The notes under the pieces were generated by a model. That model saw nothing but the letters and a program-made list of their open reading frames with translations. It was not told where the DNA came from and ran no database searches. A stretch of 64,000 bases of DNA, from NCBI GenBank assembly GCA_935421135.1, contig OW285195.1, forward strand, positions 1,984,001 through 2,048,000. The letters are read 5' to 3'. Within the stretch, counting starts at the first letter, position 1; each line of letters starts with the position of its first letter. Both the position numbers and the translations under genes were made by a program. Of this stretch, positions 37,168 to 46,551 are shown one piece after another. This DNA is from Bugulina stolonifera. Lineage: Eukaryota; Bryozoa; Gymnolaemata; Cheilostomatida; Bugulidae.

Positions 37168-37187
37168 TGGTACCACGGGTGGGGTAG
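37168..37187 (+). promoter_or_regulatory. Element D primer-binding site
   Basis: TGGTACCACGGGTGGGGTAG begins immediately after the LTR's terminal CA. Its TGG start fits a tRNA CCA end. Confidence 0.65.
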
Positions 37188-37471
37188 TCGCAAGATTGTA
37201 AGAGCCTTTGTCTTGGAGATTTCAGAATTTCCATTCTGTGCTTCAAGAATAATTTTGTGATAACAAGGGAGTGAATAAAGTTGAGTTAATTGAGTTATAG
37301 AGTCTTGAGTTAATAGGGAATAAATTAAAATTGAGTTACTGAGACTTGGGTTAAGTGAGTCAATTGGGTTGAGTCTTGAGTAGTGAGTTCTGAGAGTCTT
37401 GAGGTAACTAGTGAGTGAGGAGATTTACTTGTACGCTGTCGTGGTATAACCCGGTGACAGTTATACTAACC

Positions 37472-38683
37472 ATGGCCAAAGCCCCCACAGCATGGCCTAA
37501 CCTAGCTATTGATCCTAATGATGTTTCGGGATCATTTCAAATGTGGTTAGAGGAATTCGAAATAGCTATCGAATTAAAAATAGTAGAGTCAGGGAAGAAA
37601 GTGGTAGAGGGTGAAAACGTAGATGCATTTACCCCTAGATGTAAATTGCTGGCGCTATTGAAAGCGATAGGCAGGGAAGGCCGAGAGGCACTCTGCTCAA
37701 AGGGAATAAAGGGTCTAGACGCTACTTCCACTTATACAAATGTATTAGCTTCGCTGAAAGACCATTATGAACGGGAAGAGGCCGTTTTTGTTAGGATGCA
37801 AAAACTTGTAGTCGTGAGGCAAGGTAATGGAGAAGACCCCAGAGACTACTTGCTTAGAGTGGAGCGGTTGAGTCGGGATTGTGGGGCGTTTGAGCAGGCA
37901 GCAGAAGCAAATGTCAATGCAGCATTGACTAGGTCGAGGGAGCTGTTCTGCCTCACCCTCGCAGTCAACGGTCTCAGAGACTCAGCTCTGCGCAAGGAGT
38001 TAATGGCTAACAATGCTTTAACATGGGAACTATTGGGACAGACTTTAAAATCTAGGTCTAAGGCGTCGGAAGCAGCCAGGCGATTAGAGAACCCTGTCGA
38101 ACCTACGGCAGCGGTTAAGCAGGAGGTAGCCGAAGTAAGCGATAGGTTTAGAAGCCCCTCTAGGGGGAGATACAGTGACTCAATGGGCGAACGGCGTAGG
38201 TCACAAGACTATTCGAGAGACAGGAGTAGTGGTAGTAGCAATGGTAGAGATGATAGAAGGAGCAGAGACCGGTACTATACCACTAGAACCCGAAGTAGAA
38301 ACGACAGCGGGCAGTCGTTTCAAGATAGCTATCGGGGATACAGGGACTACAGTCACTCGCCCCGACAGGAGCGAAGGGGAAACGATAGAAGAGTGGGTAG
38401 ATATGGACATGCAGACCGCAGCCAGTCTCCCTGGCCTAGGCGGAGAGATGAAGATAGGCAGCGCAGTAGGAACGAGTACCGAGAGGCCAGGCCTAAATGT
38501 TACGAGTGTGGAAGAGAAGGGCACCTGGCTAGAAACTGCCCTGACATAGTTTGCAGAAACTGCGGTGAACGGGGCCATGTCCTCAGGGACTGCTCGGGAA
38601 ACAGGGGCCAGGCCCTTAGATCCCGGGATCAGAGCCCCGGCCACACCCCATACCGGAGAGTCAGAATGGCCGATTCTCAATGA
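37472..38683 (+). CDS. gag: Element D gag
   Basis: The start is the ATG at 37472 (MAKAPTAWPNLAI), 285 bases after the primer-binding site; the frame also runs further upstream without ATG. A helical capsid-like region (FQMWLEEFEIAIEL, DHYEREEAVFVRMQKL, DPRDYLLRVERLSRD) is followed by an Arg/Ser-rich stretch of about 100 residues. Two nucleocapsid zinc knuckles follow: CYECGREGHLARNC and CRNCGERGHVLRDC. It would form the particle shell and package RNA. The stop is TGA-CTA and the next codons stay open in the same frame into protease, so Pol is probably made by readthrough. Confidence 0.9.
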   Translation: MAKAPTAWPNLAIDPNDVSGSFQMWLEEFEIAIELKIVESGKKVVEGENVDAFTPRCKLLALLKAIGREGREALCSKGIKGLDATSTYTNVLASLKDHYEREEAVFVRMQKLVVVRQGNGEDPRDYLLRVERLSRDCGAFEQAAEANVNAALTRSRELFCLTLAVNGLRDSALRKELMANNALTWELLGQTLKSRSKASEAARRLENPVEPTAAVKQEVAEVSDRFRSPSRGRYSDSMGERRRSQDYSRDRSSGSSNGRDDRRSRDRYYTTRTRSRNDSGQSFQDSYRGYRDYSHSPRQERRGNDRRVGRYGHADRSQSPWPRRRDEDRQRSRNEYREARPKCYECGREGHLARNCPDIVCRNCGERGHVLRDCSGNRGQALRSRDQSPGHTPYRRVRMADSQ

Positions 38684-38686
38684 CTA
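38681..38686 (+). promoter_or_regulatory. Probable gag-pol readthrough stop (TGA CTA)
   Basis: CAA TGA CTA with pol in the same frame and no other stop between. UGA-CUA is a known leaky stop context in several viral and cellular genes. Neither a slippery heptamer nor an ATG for pol is evident here. Confidence 0.6.
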
Positions 38687-41103
38687 TATGATAGAGGCCT
38701 TGAGTACAAAGTGACGCTGCAAGTAAACGGATTGAACCTCGTGTTTGCTCTAGACACGGGGGCCCAAGTGACAGTCTTAACGGAATCATCATTCAAGATC
38801 TTGAAAACGCGGCTGAATCCACCCAGGCGAGTCCTGGTTGGGGCAGGGGGCAACACGCTGGAACAGTTAGGAGAGACGCCAATCGCTCTGACCAGCTCAG
38901 CAAAGTCTACCAGGTGTGTTGCTTCCGTAGTAAAAGGAGTGTCTCGGAACCTCCTAGGCATTAAAGAAATCGAAGAACTCGGTCTTATAAGAGTTGTGAA
39001 CCGCATTAGAACCAAAGCTTTTGACCCTTTGGAGGAGTACCCAAAACTGTTCTCCGGGTTGGGCTCCATGCCCGAAATTTTTGTGATCTCCTTGAAAGAC
39101 GACGCTAGCCCTTACCAGCTATTCAGTCCTAGACCGATAGCTGCGGGTTTGAGGGAGAAGGCGAGAGCAGAAATAGACAAGATGCTCGAACTGGGAGTGA
39201 TCGAGAGAGTGGAAACACCAACAGACTGGTGCTCTGGCTTGACGATTGCACTAAAGGCAAGCGGGGACATCAGGATGTGTGTCGACTTAACGAGGCTGAA
39301 CAAGAGTGTGAAAAGAGAAACCTACCCTCTCCCGAGGGTCAGCGACATGTTGGCCAGACTGTCGGAAGGGAGGGTCTTTTCCAAGCTCGATGCCAACTCT
39401 GGGTTTTGGCAAGTGCGCTTGGACCCCGAAAGTAGGCTGTTGACGACTTTCATTACCCCGTGGGGAAGATTCTGTTTCAAGAGAATGCCTTTCGGCATCT
39501 CCTCTGCTCCAGAGTTCTTCCAGCGGTCAATGGAAAAGATCCTGTGCGGGTTAGAAGGAGTGATATGCCTAATGGATGACATTTTGGTGTTCGGAAAAGA
39601 CGCGGCCGAGCACTGGAGGAGGTTGCACCTTGTGCTTGACCGGGTCCTAGAGGCAGGGATGACACTGAAAAAACAGAAATGTGAATTTGCCCGAAATGAA
39701 ATTAGTTTCTTGGGACATATCATTAGTGCTCAAGGAGTGAAACCAGACCCGAAAAAGGTCGAAGCAGTCCTAAACATGAAGCCTCCTACCACCAAGAAGG
39801 AGGCTAGAAGGTTTATGGGAATGGTCAACTATCTGAGTAAGTTCAGCGGACGATTGGCTTCACTAGCAGTCCCGATCAACTCCGTCACCGGACAGAAGTC
39901 GAAGTGGTATTGGGGAGACAGTCAGGGAAACGCCTTCAACGAAATAAAGGCGGAAATGTCCCGATTGCCCATCCTGGCTAGTTTTGATTTAGCAAGAAGG
40001 CATAGGGTGTCGGCTGACTCGAGTAAAGGTGCCATTGGGGCGGTCCTACTACAAGAAAATGAATACGGTGCTTGGCAGCCGGTAGAGTATGCTTCCAGGA
40101 AGCTGACCATGGCAGAACAGAAGTATGCGATGATCGAAAAAGAAGCCCTCGCCCTTACATGGGCCTGTGAGAAATTCGATTATTATCTGGTAGGCCGAGA
40201 ATTTGAGTTAGAGACTGATCACAAGGGGCTGGTAGCCCTGCTAGGTGAAAAGGATTTATCCAAGTTGCCGCTAAGGGTACAACGATTCAAATTAAGGTTA
40301 ATGAGATACGGATATGGAATCTTCCATACACCAGGATCAAAAATGTATATAGCCGACCTACTTAGTAGACCAATAGATATGGAGTGCACGGATGAAGACA
40401 TTGTAGGCAGCAACCTAATGGAACAATATGTGTGTAACTATATAAGGGAACACTTGTTAGACGACGTGAGAGAAACCGAACTGGTAACGGCCTTATACAA
40501 GGACAAGGTCGCTTCCAATTGCTTGATGCTGCTACAGTCCGAATGGTCCGATTATGACCATCAACAGGCCTGCGAAGAACTGCAAAAGCTGTACAGCAGC
40601 AGATTCAGCCTGACCGCCTGCGGAAACATAATAATGTTTGGCTCTAAGGTGTACGTGCCATCAGGCCTCAGACTAGAATATCTGAGAAGATGCCACGAGG
40701 GGCATCAAGGCGTTGAAAAATGCAGAAGGCGGGCCCGTCAGCTGTTCTGGTGGCCTACAGTATCTAGTGACATTGAGAACTTTGTTGCCACATGCGAGGT
40801 CTGTATTAAGCGGGCTGGGGTCAGGCACCAACCAGTAGTCGATCAGCCCCTACCAAACGGACCCTGGGAACAAGTTGCCGCAGACCTGTTTGTATTTGAT
40901 CAAGAGAATTTCCTAATAGTTGTTGACTACTATAGCCGTTGGATAGAAACCGTCAGGCTTGAGGACCAATCCTCAAATTCCGTGGTTAGGGAACTAAAAC
41001 GAATATTTGCATGCTATGGGGTACCTACAAACCTCCGTAGCGATAATGGGAGATGCTTTGTGAGTGAAAGGATGCGGGATTTTTCTAACAGCTGGGGGTT
41101 TAC
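38684..41103 (+). pseudogene. pol: Element D pol: protease, RT, RNase H, integrase N-terminal part
   Basis: Protease has FALDTGAQVTVL. RT has RMCVDLTRLN, FSKLDANSGFWQ, FKRMPFGISSAPEFF, the catalytic LMDDILVFG, and LGHIISAQGVKPDP. RNase H has SADSSKGAIGAVL, IEKEALALTWACEKFDYYL, ETDHKGL. The junction motif is YIADLLSR. Integrase has the zinc region RCHEGHQGVEKCRRRARQLFWWP...CEVCIK, first catalytic Asp (VAADLFVF) and second Asp (RSDNGRCF). The hAT insertion falls between the second Asp and the Glu, so the ORF runs on meaninglessly into the transposon to 41272. Confidence 0.93.
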
Positions 41104-42719
41104 TAGGCCTGCACGGTGTTTCGGTTTCAAACGATGTAAACGGTGTGTGAACCCTCGGTGTTTCACATCGGCAAATTTTTTATGCACCGAATCGCACCGG
41201 CACCGTGCCCAAACGATATATCGATGGTTCGGTGTAGTTCGATGTTATCGAACCGGACCGCTATGCCAGTAGTCATTCAATATTCATGCGGTCTAATATC
41301 ACGTGTTCTTGTTTACCTCACTTCAAACTAGGTTGCATACCTTCGCTAATCCGTTTCAATATTAACTGCCATCGTGGCTGTGATTGATTATCAATGTTGT
41401 GGAGGTAATAATTATTATTAAATTATACTAAATTGATTCATTAATTACGTAACTTAGCAGATTCTGGTATATTATATTCTATCGTTTACATATGATTGCT
41501 TTGTTCATGAATAGTGTGCTGAAATAGAACAGTAGTATGTATACGATCGAATATAATGGATTATATTAAATTTTATAAATAATATAATTAAATTTAAACA
41601 TACCATTGGATTAATTATTTCTATTATAATTAATCTACTACTAATGTTTAAGTTTGGTTATATTTATTCGCTTGTAACTAAGAATAGCTACAATGCTTAT
41701 AATAGTTAATCATTATTAATTATGGCTTTTTAATTTAAAATTGTTGTGTAGTTAAGTTATGCTTTTGGTAAGCACCAGCTCTTTATTTATTTAAAATAAG
41801 CTAATACTAATGTTCAATCAATATTTTGTAGGTAGAATTCATCGGACTGAGCCATCGTAATATCCCATCTGAAGACAAATCTGCTAGATTCAATCGGTGG
41901 ACACACTGAATTATACCAAATCAGCAATCTATCAAGAAAGCTTGCAAGAAAGATTCCCTACATTATCATTACATCATATGCAGCTATGCTAGCGTTTTTT
42001 CTTTCTCTTGTGATATGAAGTTAGCCCATGTCATTTTAAATTTGTTATCTTTTTGTGTCAGTGGTACGAGTGTGGTGGAAACAATGTTTGCTGTTTTTCT
42101 TCTGTAATTTGGTCACAATCAGTAATAAATCTAATAAATTATATGTAGTTGGTTGGGTGTGTGTCCAGCCTCATGTTTTTATATTTAATATATTTATTAA
42201 AATTACATAAAATAGGTGAAGTAAGACCCAATGCAACTTAAGACTCACTAGACTACATGGGCAAATACAAAATCTTGGGAGTAGGAGTAAGCACTGATTA
42301 CTTTCATTAGCCCAATAGCCACTTAAATAAAATAATATACATATACTATGTTTTAATGAAGCCCTGTCTGCCTGCCATACCTGAAAATAAAATAAACAAT
42401 GATTGGCATGAACTCATGTTGCAAGAAAGTGTTGAGGATTTTTGTTCCCTTGTATTGAACGGGCATGATGGGACAACTCTATTAGGCGAACTAGCTCCTG
42501 GACCAGTTCGATCCGGTATATCGAACCAAAGTTGACACCGTCGAACACCGCTTGAGACCAGGATCAAGGGGTCCGGTGCGGCTCGGTATATCGATCCAAA
42601 TTTGGCATCGGTTGACACCGAATGAGACTAGGCACAAGAGAACCGGTGTCAACCGGTGTTTGATTACCACCACCCCAAAAACCGAATATCAGTGGGGAGG
42701 CAACACCGGTGCAGGCCTA
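41104..42719. mobile_element. hAT-like non-autonomous transposon (1616 bp) in element D integrase
   Basis: Ends TAGGCCTGCAC... and ...GTGCAGGCCTA are inverted repeats, and the perfect 8-bp duplication GGGTTTAC flanks it (41096-41103, 42720-42727). Within about 170 bases of each end are clusters of CGGTG/CACCG motifs and GATATATCGA-type sequence, which look like transposase-binding subterminal repeats. The interior is AT-rich with no transposase. Confidence 0.93.
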
Positions 42720-42727
42720 GGGTTTAC

Positions 42728-43655
42728 TCATGACACCAGCAGCCCTAGATATCCCCAGTCTAATGGCCTCGCAGAGAGAGCAGTCGGGACGGTGAAAAGA
42801 CTGTGGTCCGGAGGGGGTGATAAGGACGCCGCTCTATTAGCTTACAGAACGACCCCTCTGGAGTCGGGATTTTCCCCGGGTCAACTGATGTTTGCAAGGG
42901 CCGTTAGGTCCAGCCTGGGTAAGCCAGAGAACAGTCCAGTGGACTATGAGCTGTTTGAGAGGTCAGAAAACGAAAGGAAAGCGGCAGCAAGGGAGAAATG
43001 GGAACTTAAGCATCGAGCAAAACCCCAACATGAGTTGGCGATAGGGGAAAGAGTGTGGATCAAAGCCCCGACGGATACGGGGAAAGAAGGATTCGTCGTC
43101 AGAAAAGACCAGCACCCAGATAGCTACTGGGTGAAGGTGGGAGACGGTGAAGTTAGACGTAACCGCAAACATCTGTTCTCCTTAGAGGGGACTCATGAAG
43201 GCAGTTATGCTGAAGGAGTCCCTGGGAACTCAGCTCACTATGAGCTCGAGGGCACAAACGCTCTAGAGCTTGAGAGCGAAGCCCAGAACTCTAACACGAT
43301 GCCCCGTCCAAACGAAAACTCTGAAGAAAATAGAGCCTTAGAAAACGAGGCGGAACATCTAGAAACCGACACAGACGTACAGGTGCCGGAAAATCAGGCC
43401 GAAGACGAGAACACTGACCTAGTGGCTAGCCATAACCAGTATCTCGAAGCAGAAAGCCAGCAGAGAACGGAAGAAAATACCCCTACTAGTGGGGAAACCT
43501 CCTCCGGGACTCAAACCTCTGGAGGTACTAATGAACCCCCAGACCTGACCGAACCCCAGACCATTGCAGAACCAGAAACATCGGAACCCGAGACCCGCAC
43601 TAGGTACGGAAGAACAGTGAAACGCCCAAACCGGGACGTCTATCAGTATTACTAA
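42728..43655 (+). pseudogene. pol: Element D pol: integrase C-terminal part
   Basis: Resumes in the frame predicted if the hAT and one duplication are removed. It carries the catalytic Glu (PQSNGLAERAVGTVKRL), AYRTTPLESGFSPGQLMF, a GERVWIKAP...DSYWVKVGDGEVRRNRKHLF C-terminal domain and a long acidic, Gln/Asn/Thr-rich tail ending RTVKRPNRDVYQYY. Stop at 43655. Confidence 0.9.
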
Positions 43656-43776
43656 AACTGTATTTATGACGTAGTGACACTAAAATGTTTATTACGCATT
43701 AGCTTCGTTATCCACTGTAGTATGTCTAAAATGTTCACCACGTTATAGCGTTGCTAATTGTTCTTTATGTTGTAGT

Positions 43777-44856
43777 ATGTCTGGAAAGAAGAGGGCGGCC
43801 AGCTTCGGCTGCTCGTTCTGCCGATCAGAAGACCATCCTACGATGTCGTGTCCAATGGCCAACTGCACAGCGTGTGGGTTAAAAGGGCACCTGTCTACAG
43901 TCTGCCCTAGTCCCCGATGCCGTTACTGCCACCAGCTAGGCCACAAGCAGATCGCTTGTCCTACAAAGATGCAGACGGGTAAGAGTGTTGCTACTGAAAG
44001 CACTAGTAAAGTTTATACTGCACAACAGGGGAGATCCTACTCCCAGGCGGCAAGCCAGGCCAGTGGTGGCACAGCAGTATCATCTGCTACCAGAGCTGAA
44101 AGGTCGTTTGCTCAAGCGGCCCAATGCCATAACGAGGTTCCCGAGATGATTGACCCCGGTCTAACCTTGGTCGATCGTGTCAGGGAAATGGTGGCCGACA
44201 TGTCCAGGTTTAGCCAGCTGGCCACCCCCAGGTATTATGATGACCAGTTGGCTGATCTTGAAGCCAGGAAACATGAACTCGATGCCGAGTATAATAGGAG
44301 GTTGGCAGAGTTGACGAGAGAGAGGAATAACCTCTTGAAGGATCGAGAAGAGGCTAAACACCTCTCGGGCCCTCTCAAGAGAGTTATGGAGGCGGTCAAT
44401 GAGATTGAGGTTGCCAGAAAGCGCCGGGTAGTGGCTACCACCACGGACCAGGGCACTAGTAAGGCAGACCAGGGTGCGGCTGGTGGAACCAGCAGAGTAG
44501 ACAGTTCCAACAAAGCTAGTGAGGCTAGCAGTGGTGGAAAGAGCAATGAGAAAAACGGTAAAAGTGAAAACAGCTCAGTGAATGAAGCTAAGGCTGACAC
44601 TGAGGTGTCTACGGGTCTCTCAGTGGATGAAGTTCAAACTGACACTGGGACCTCCTGGGCGACCGAGACAGCCATGGACGTCGAGGATCCTCAGGAGTCG
44701 AGGGAAGGTCCTGATCTGACAACGCAAGACCCTGAAAGCCTTTTGGCAGAGTCAGGTGAGCAGGTCGGAGGGACTGGTACTTCGGGCCCCGGAGAGAGTC
44801 TGAGCGACCTGCTGGATGAGGTCAGCGAGGAGGAAGGGGAACAGTCCAAGGGCTAA
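43777..44856 (+). CDS. Element D third ORF: zinc-knuckle and coiled-coil protein
   Basis: ATG start, 359 codons, intact. Three N-terminal Cys-rich knuckles in a row: CSFCRSEDHPTMSC, CTACGLKGHLSTVC, CRYCHQLGHKQIAC. Next a serine/glutamine-rich linker, a heptad-like charged segment (LADLEARKHELDAEYNRRL, TRERNNLLKDREEAK) and a long acidic Ser/Thr/Glu-rich tail. It lies between pol and the polypurine tract, where env sits in other elements, but has no signal peptide or membrane segment. An RNA- or nucleoprotein-binding accessory protein is my inference. It could be a second, diverged Gag-type nucleocapsid. Expression would need a spliced or internal transcript. Confidence 0.75.
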   Translation: MSGKKRAASFGCSFCRSEDHPTMSCPMANCTACGLKGHLSTVCPSPRCRYCHQLGHKQIACPTKMQTGKSVATESTSKVYTAQQGRSYSQAASQASGGTAVSSATRAERSFAQAAQCHNEVPEMIDPGLTLVDRVREMVADMSRFSQLATPRYYDDQLADLEARKHELDAEYNRRLAELTRERNNLLKDREEAKHLSGPLKRVMEAVNEIEVARKRRVVATTTDQGTSKADQGAAGGTSRVDSSNKASEASSGGKSNEKNGKSENSSVNEAKADTEVSTGLSVDEVQTDTGTSWATETAMDVEDPQESREGPDLTTQDPESLLAESGEQVGGTGTSGPGESLSDLLDEVSEEEGEQSKG

Positions 44857-44982
44857 GCCGTAGTCGTAAGTTATGATCACGTTCAATGCATGACTCGTAT
44901 TTCAGTCTGTACGCTATGTAATGTCAACTGCATAAACAGATGTATGAAGGACAGATACTGCTGCCCTTCATTTGACTATTTA

Positions 44983-45011
44983 GAGAAAAGAGAAACGAAA
45001 AAGGAAGGGCA
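44983..45011 (+). promoter_or_regulatory. Element D polypurine tract
   Basis: A purine-rich run, AGAGAAAAGAGAAACGAAA then AAGGAAGGGC, ends at the 3' LTR. Confidence 0.7.
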
Positions 45012-45224
45012 TGTAATGTGATGCTAGACGTCAACGGGTTTGGCGAATAGCGGAAGTGACGGAATCCCAGAAGCCGCGGAGATATTAGAAGTCTCTTACG
45101 TCTTGAATGCTGGATCAACAACACGTGCCTTCAGAGACTCTTTATTCTACATCCACTACTAGTAACTATCAAGTAAGTGTGTTTATCTGCGTATACGAAC
45201 ATACCTGACCCACTTAACGTAACA
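45012..45224 (+). repeat. Element D 3' LTR
   Basis: 213 bp, about 99% identical to the 5' copy (changes at GACGGA(T/A)TCCC and ACTC(C/T)TTATT). Confidence 0.95.
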
Positions 45225-46399
45225 GTTATAACCTTTGCAAGGAAAACCAGATCAACAAATGGAAATTCATCAATGGGCTACTGAATAAGCAACAACAAAG
45301 TTCATTGTCAGTGATTTTAAAAGTGAACAGTCAAGACATCTCAGATCCTTTAGATATCTGTAATATTTTTAACCAGTTTATTACTGAAGTCGGTCAAAAA
45401 CGGACTGACCATCTTGAAAATGGTAGGAGTGATTTTAAACAATATTTTCCAAAGTTACACAATGCTGAGGCCTTTTTCAATTTCCATGCTATCGAAGCTG
45501 GAGATGTACTCAGTATCATAGAAAAGTTGAAGATTAAAAAGTCTGCAGGGTATGACAAAATCTCGTCTCAAATTTTAGAAGAAAATAAGCTAATTTTGAC
45601 CCCAGTTTTAACTAATCTTGTAAACTTGATCCTTGAGACCCTCACATTTCCAGATTGCCTCAAAGTTGCAAAAATTACTCCGATTTTTAAGAAAGGTCTA
45701 ACAACAGACCCATCAAATTACCGCCCAATTTCTGTCTTGAGTATTGTGTCCAAAATTGTCGAAGAAATTATAGCTAAACAAATTTTAACGCATCTTGAAA
45801 ACAATGAATTTTTAACAGATTCCCAGTATGGCTTTAGACCGAGAAGAAACACAACACAAGCCATAAATTGCCTTTTAGAGACCATTTACAATAAACTAGA
45901 TAATAGCCATGTACCACAAACCATATTTTTAGATTTTAGCAAAGCTTTTGATACTATTAACCACGGAACTCTTATTGAAAAACTGAAATTTTATAACTTT
46001 TCATTCTCAGCCATTAAACTAATACAATCTTCTCTCACTAACAGATATCAATTTGTCAAATTCGGTGATTCTAGCTCAGAGCTGAGAAAAATAACAACTG
46101 GGGTACCACAAGGTTCCGTCCTAGGTCCTTTATTGTTTTTAATTTATATAAATGATCTACTAGGTGCCTCCGATAATTTCCAATATGTACTCTTTGCAGA
46201 TGACACCAATCTGATCAGTTCTAATAAAAACATCACAGAATCTGAACTGCGCAAAATTGAAGATTGGTGTATTGCAAATAAATTACTTATTAATTTTGAT
46301 AAGACCTACCAGATAATTTTTAAGAACCATCAGAAAAAAGTTCACTACGAAACCTTCAAACTTCAAAATATAGCAACTTCTAATCAGTGCAAATTCTTA
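45225..46399 (+). pseudogene. LINE H reverse transcriptase, main part
   Basis: Motifs in order: KKSAGYDKISSQIL, SNYRPISVL, YGFRPRRNTTQAI, FLDFSKAFDTINH, GVPQGSVLGPLLFLIYINDL, and the catalytic FADDTNL. It reads continuously from gypsy D's right target copy to gypsy F's left edge, with no internal stop. It would synthesise cDNA from the nicked target. Confidence 0.92.
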
Positions 46400-46530
46400 T
46401 GTCAGGCTTTCTAGATTATTATACATGTAGCTTGTTTTTGACTAAGCATTACTATGATAAGCCTCTGAGCTATAAGACATTACTTGATTAAAAAAAGTAG
46501 AGACACATTACATGATACAAAACATAAACA
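46400..46530 (+). repeat. Element F 5' LTR
   Basis: TGTCAGGCTTTC...ACATAAACA, 131 bp. Confidence 0.93.
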
Positions 46531-46548
46531 TGGTGCCCCAAGTGATCT
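46531..46548 (+). promoter_or_regulatory. Element F primer-binding site
   Basis: TGGTGCCCCAAGTG directly after the LTR. Confidence 0.65.
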
Positions 46549-46551
46549 GAA

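Larger units (their letters stand above)
36955..45224 (+). mobile_element. Ty3/gypsy element D, inserted in LINE H
   Basis: Paired 213-bp LTRs differ at two positions. The insertion is flanked by the perfect 5-bp duplication GTTAT (36950-36954, 45225-45229). Order: LTR, PBS, leader, gag, pol, third ORF, polypurine tract, LTR. Pol is open apart from a hAT insertion in integrase, so D is recent and was possibly mobile until then. Confidence 0.95.

Noticed and set aside
41104..41272. C-terminal 56 codons of the element D pol ORF
   Set aside because: They lie inside the hAT-like insertion; true integrase resumes at 42728.
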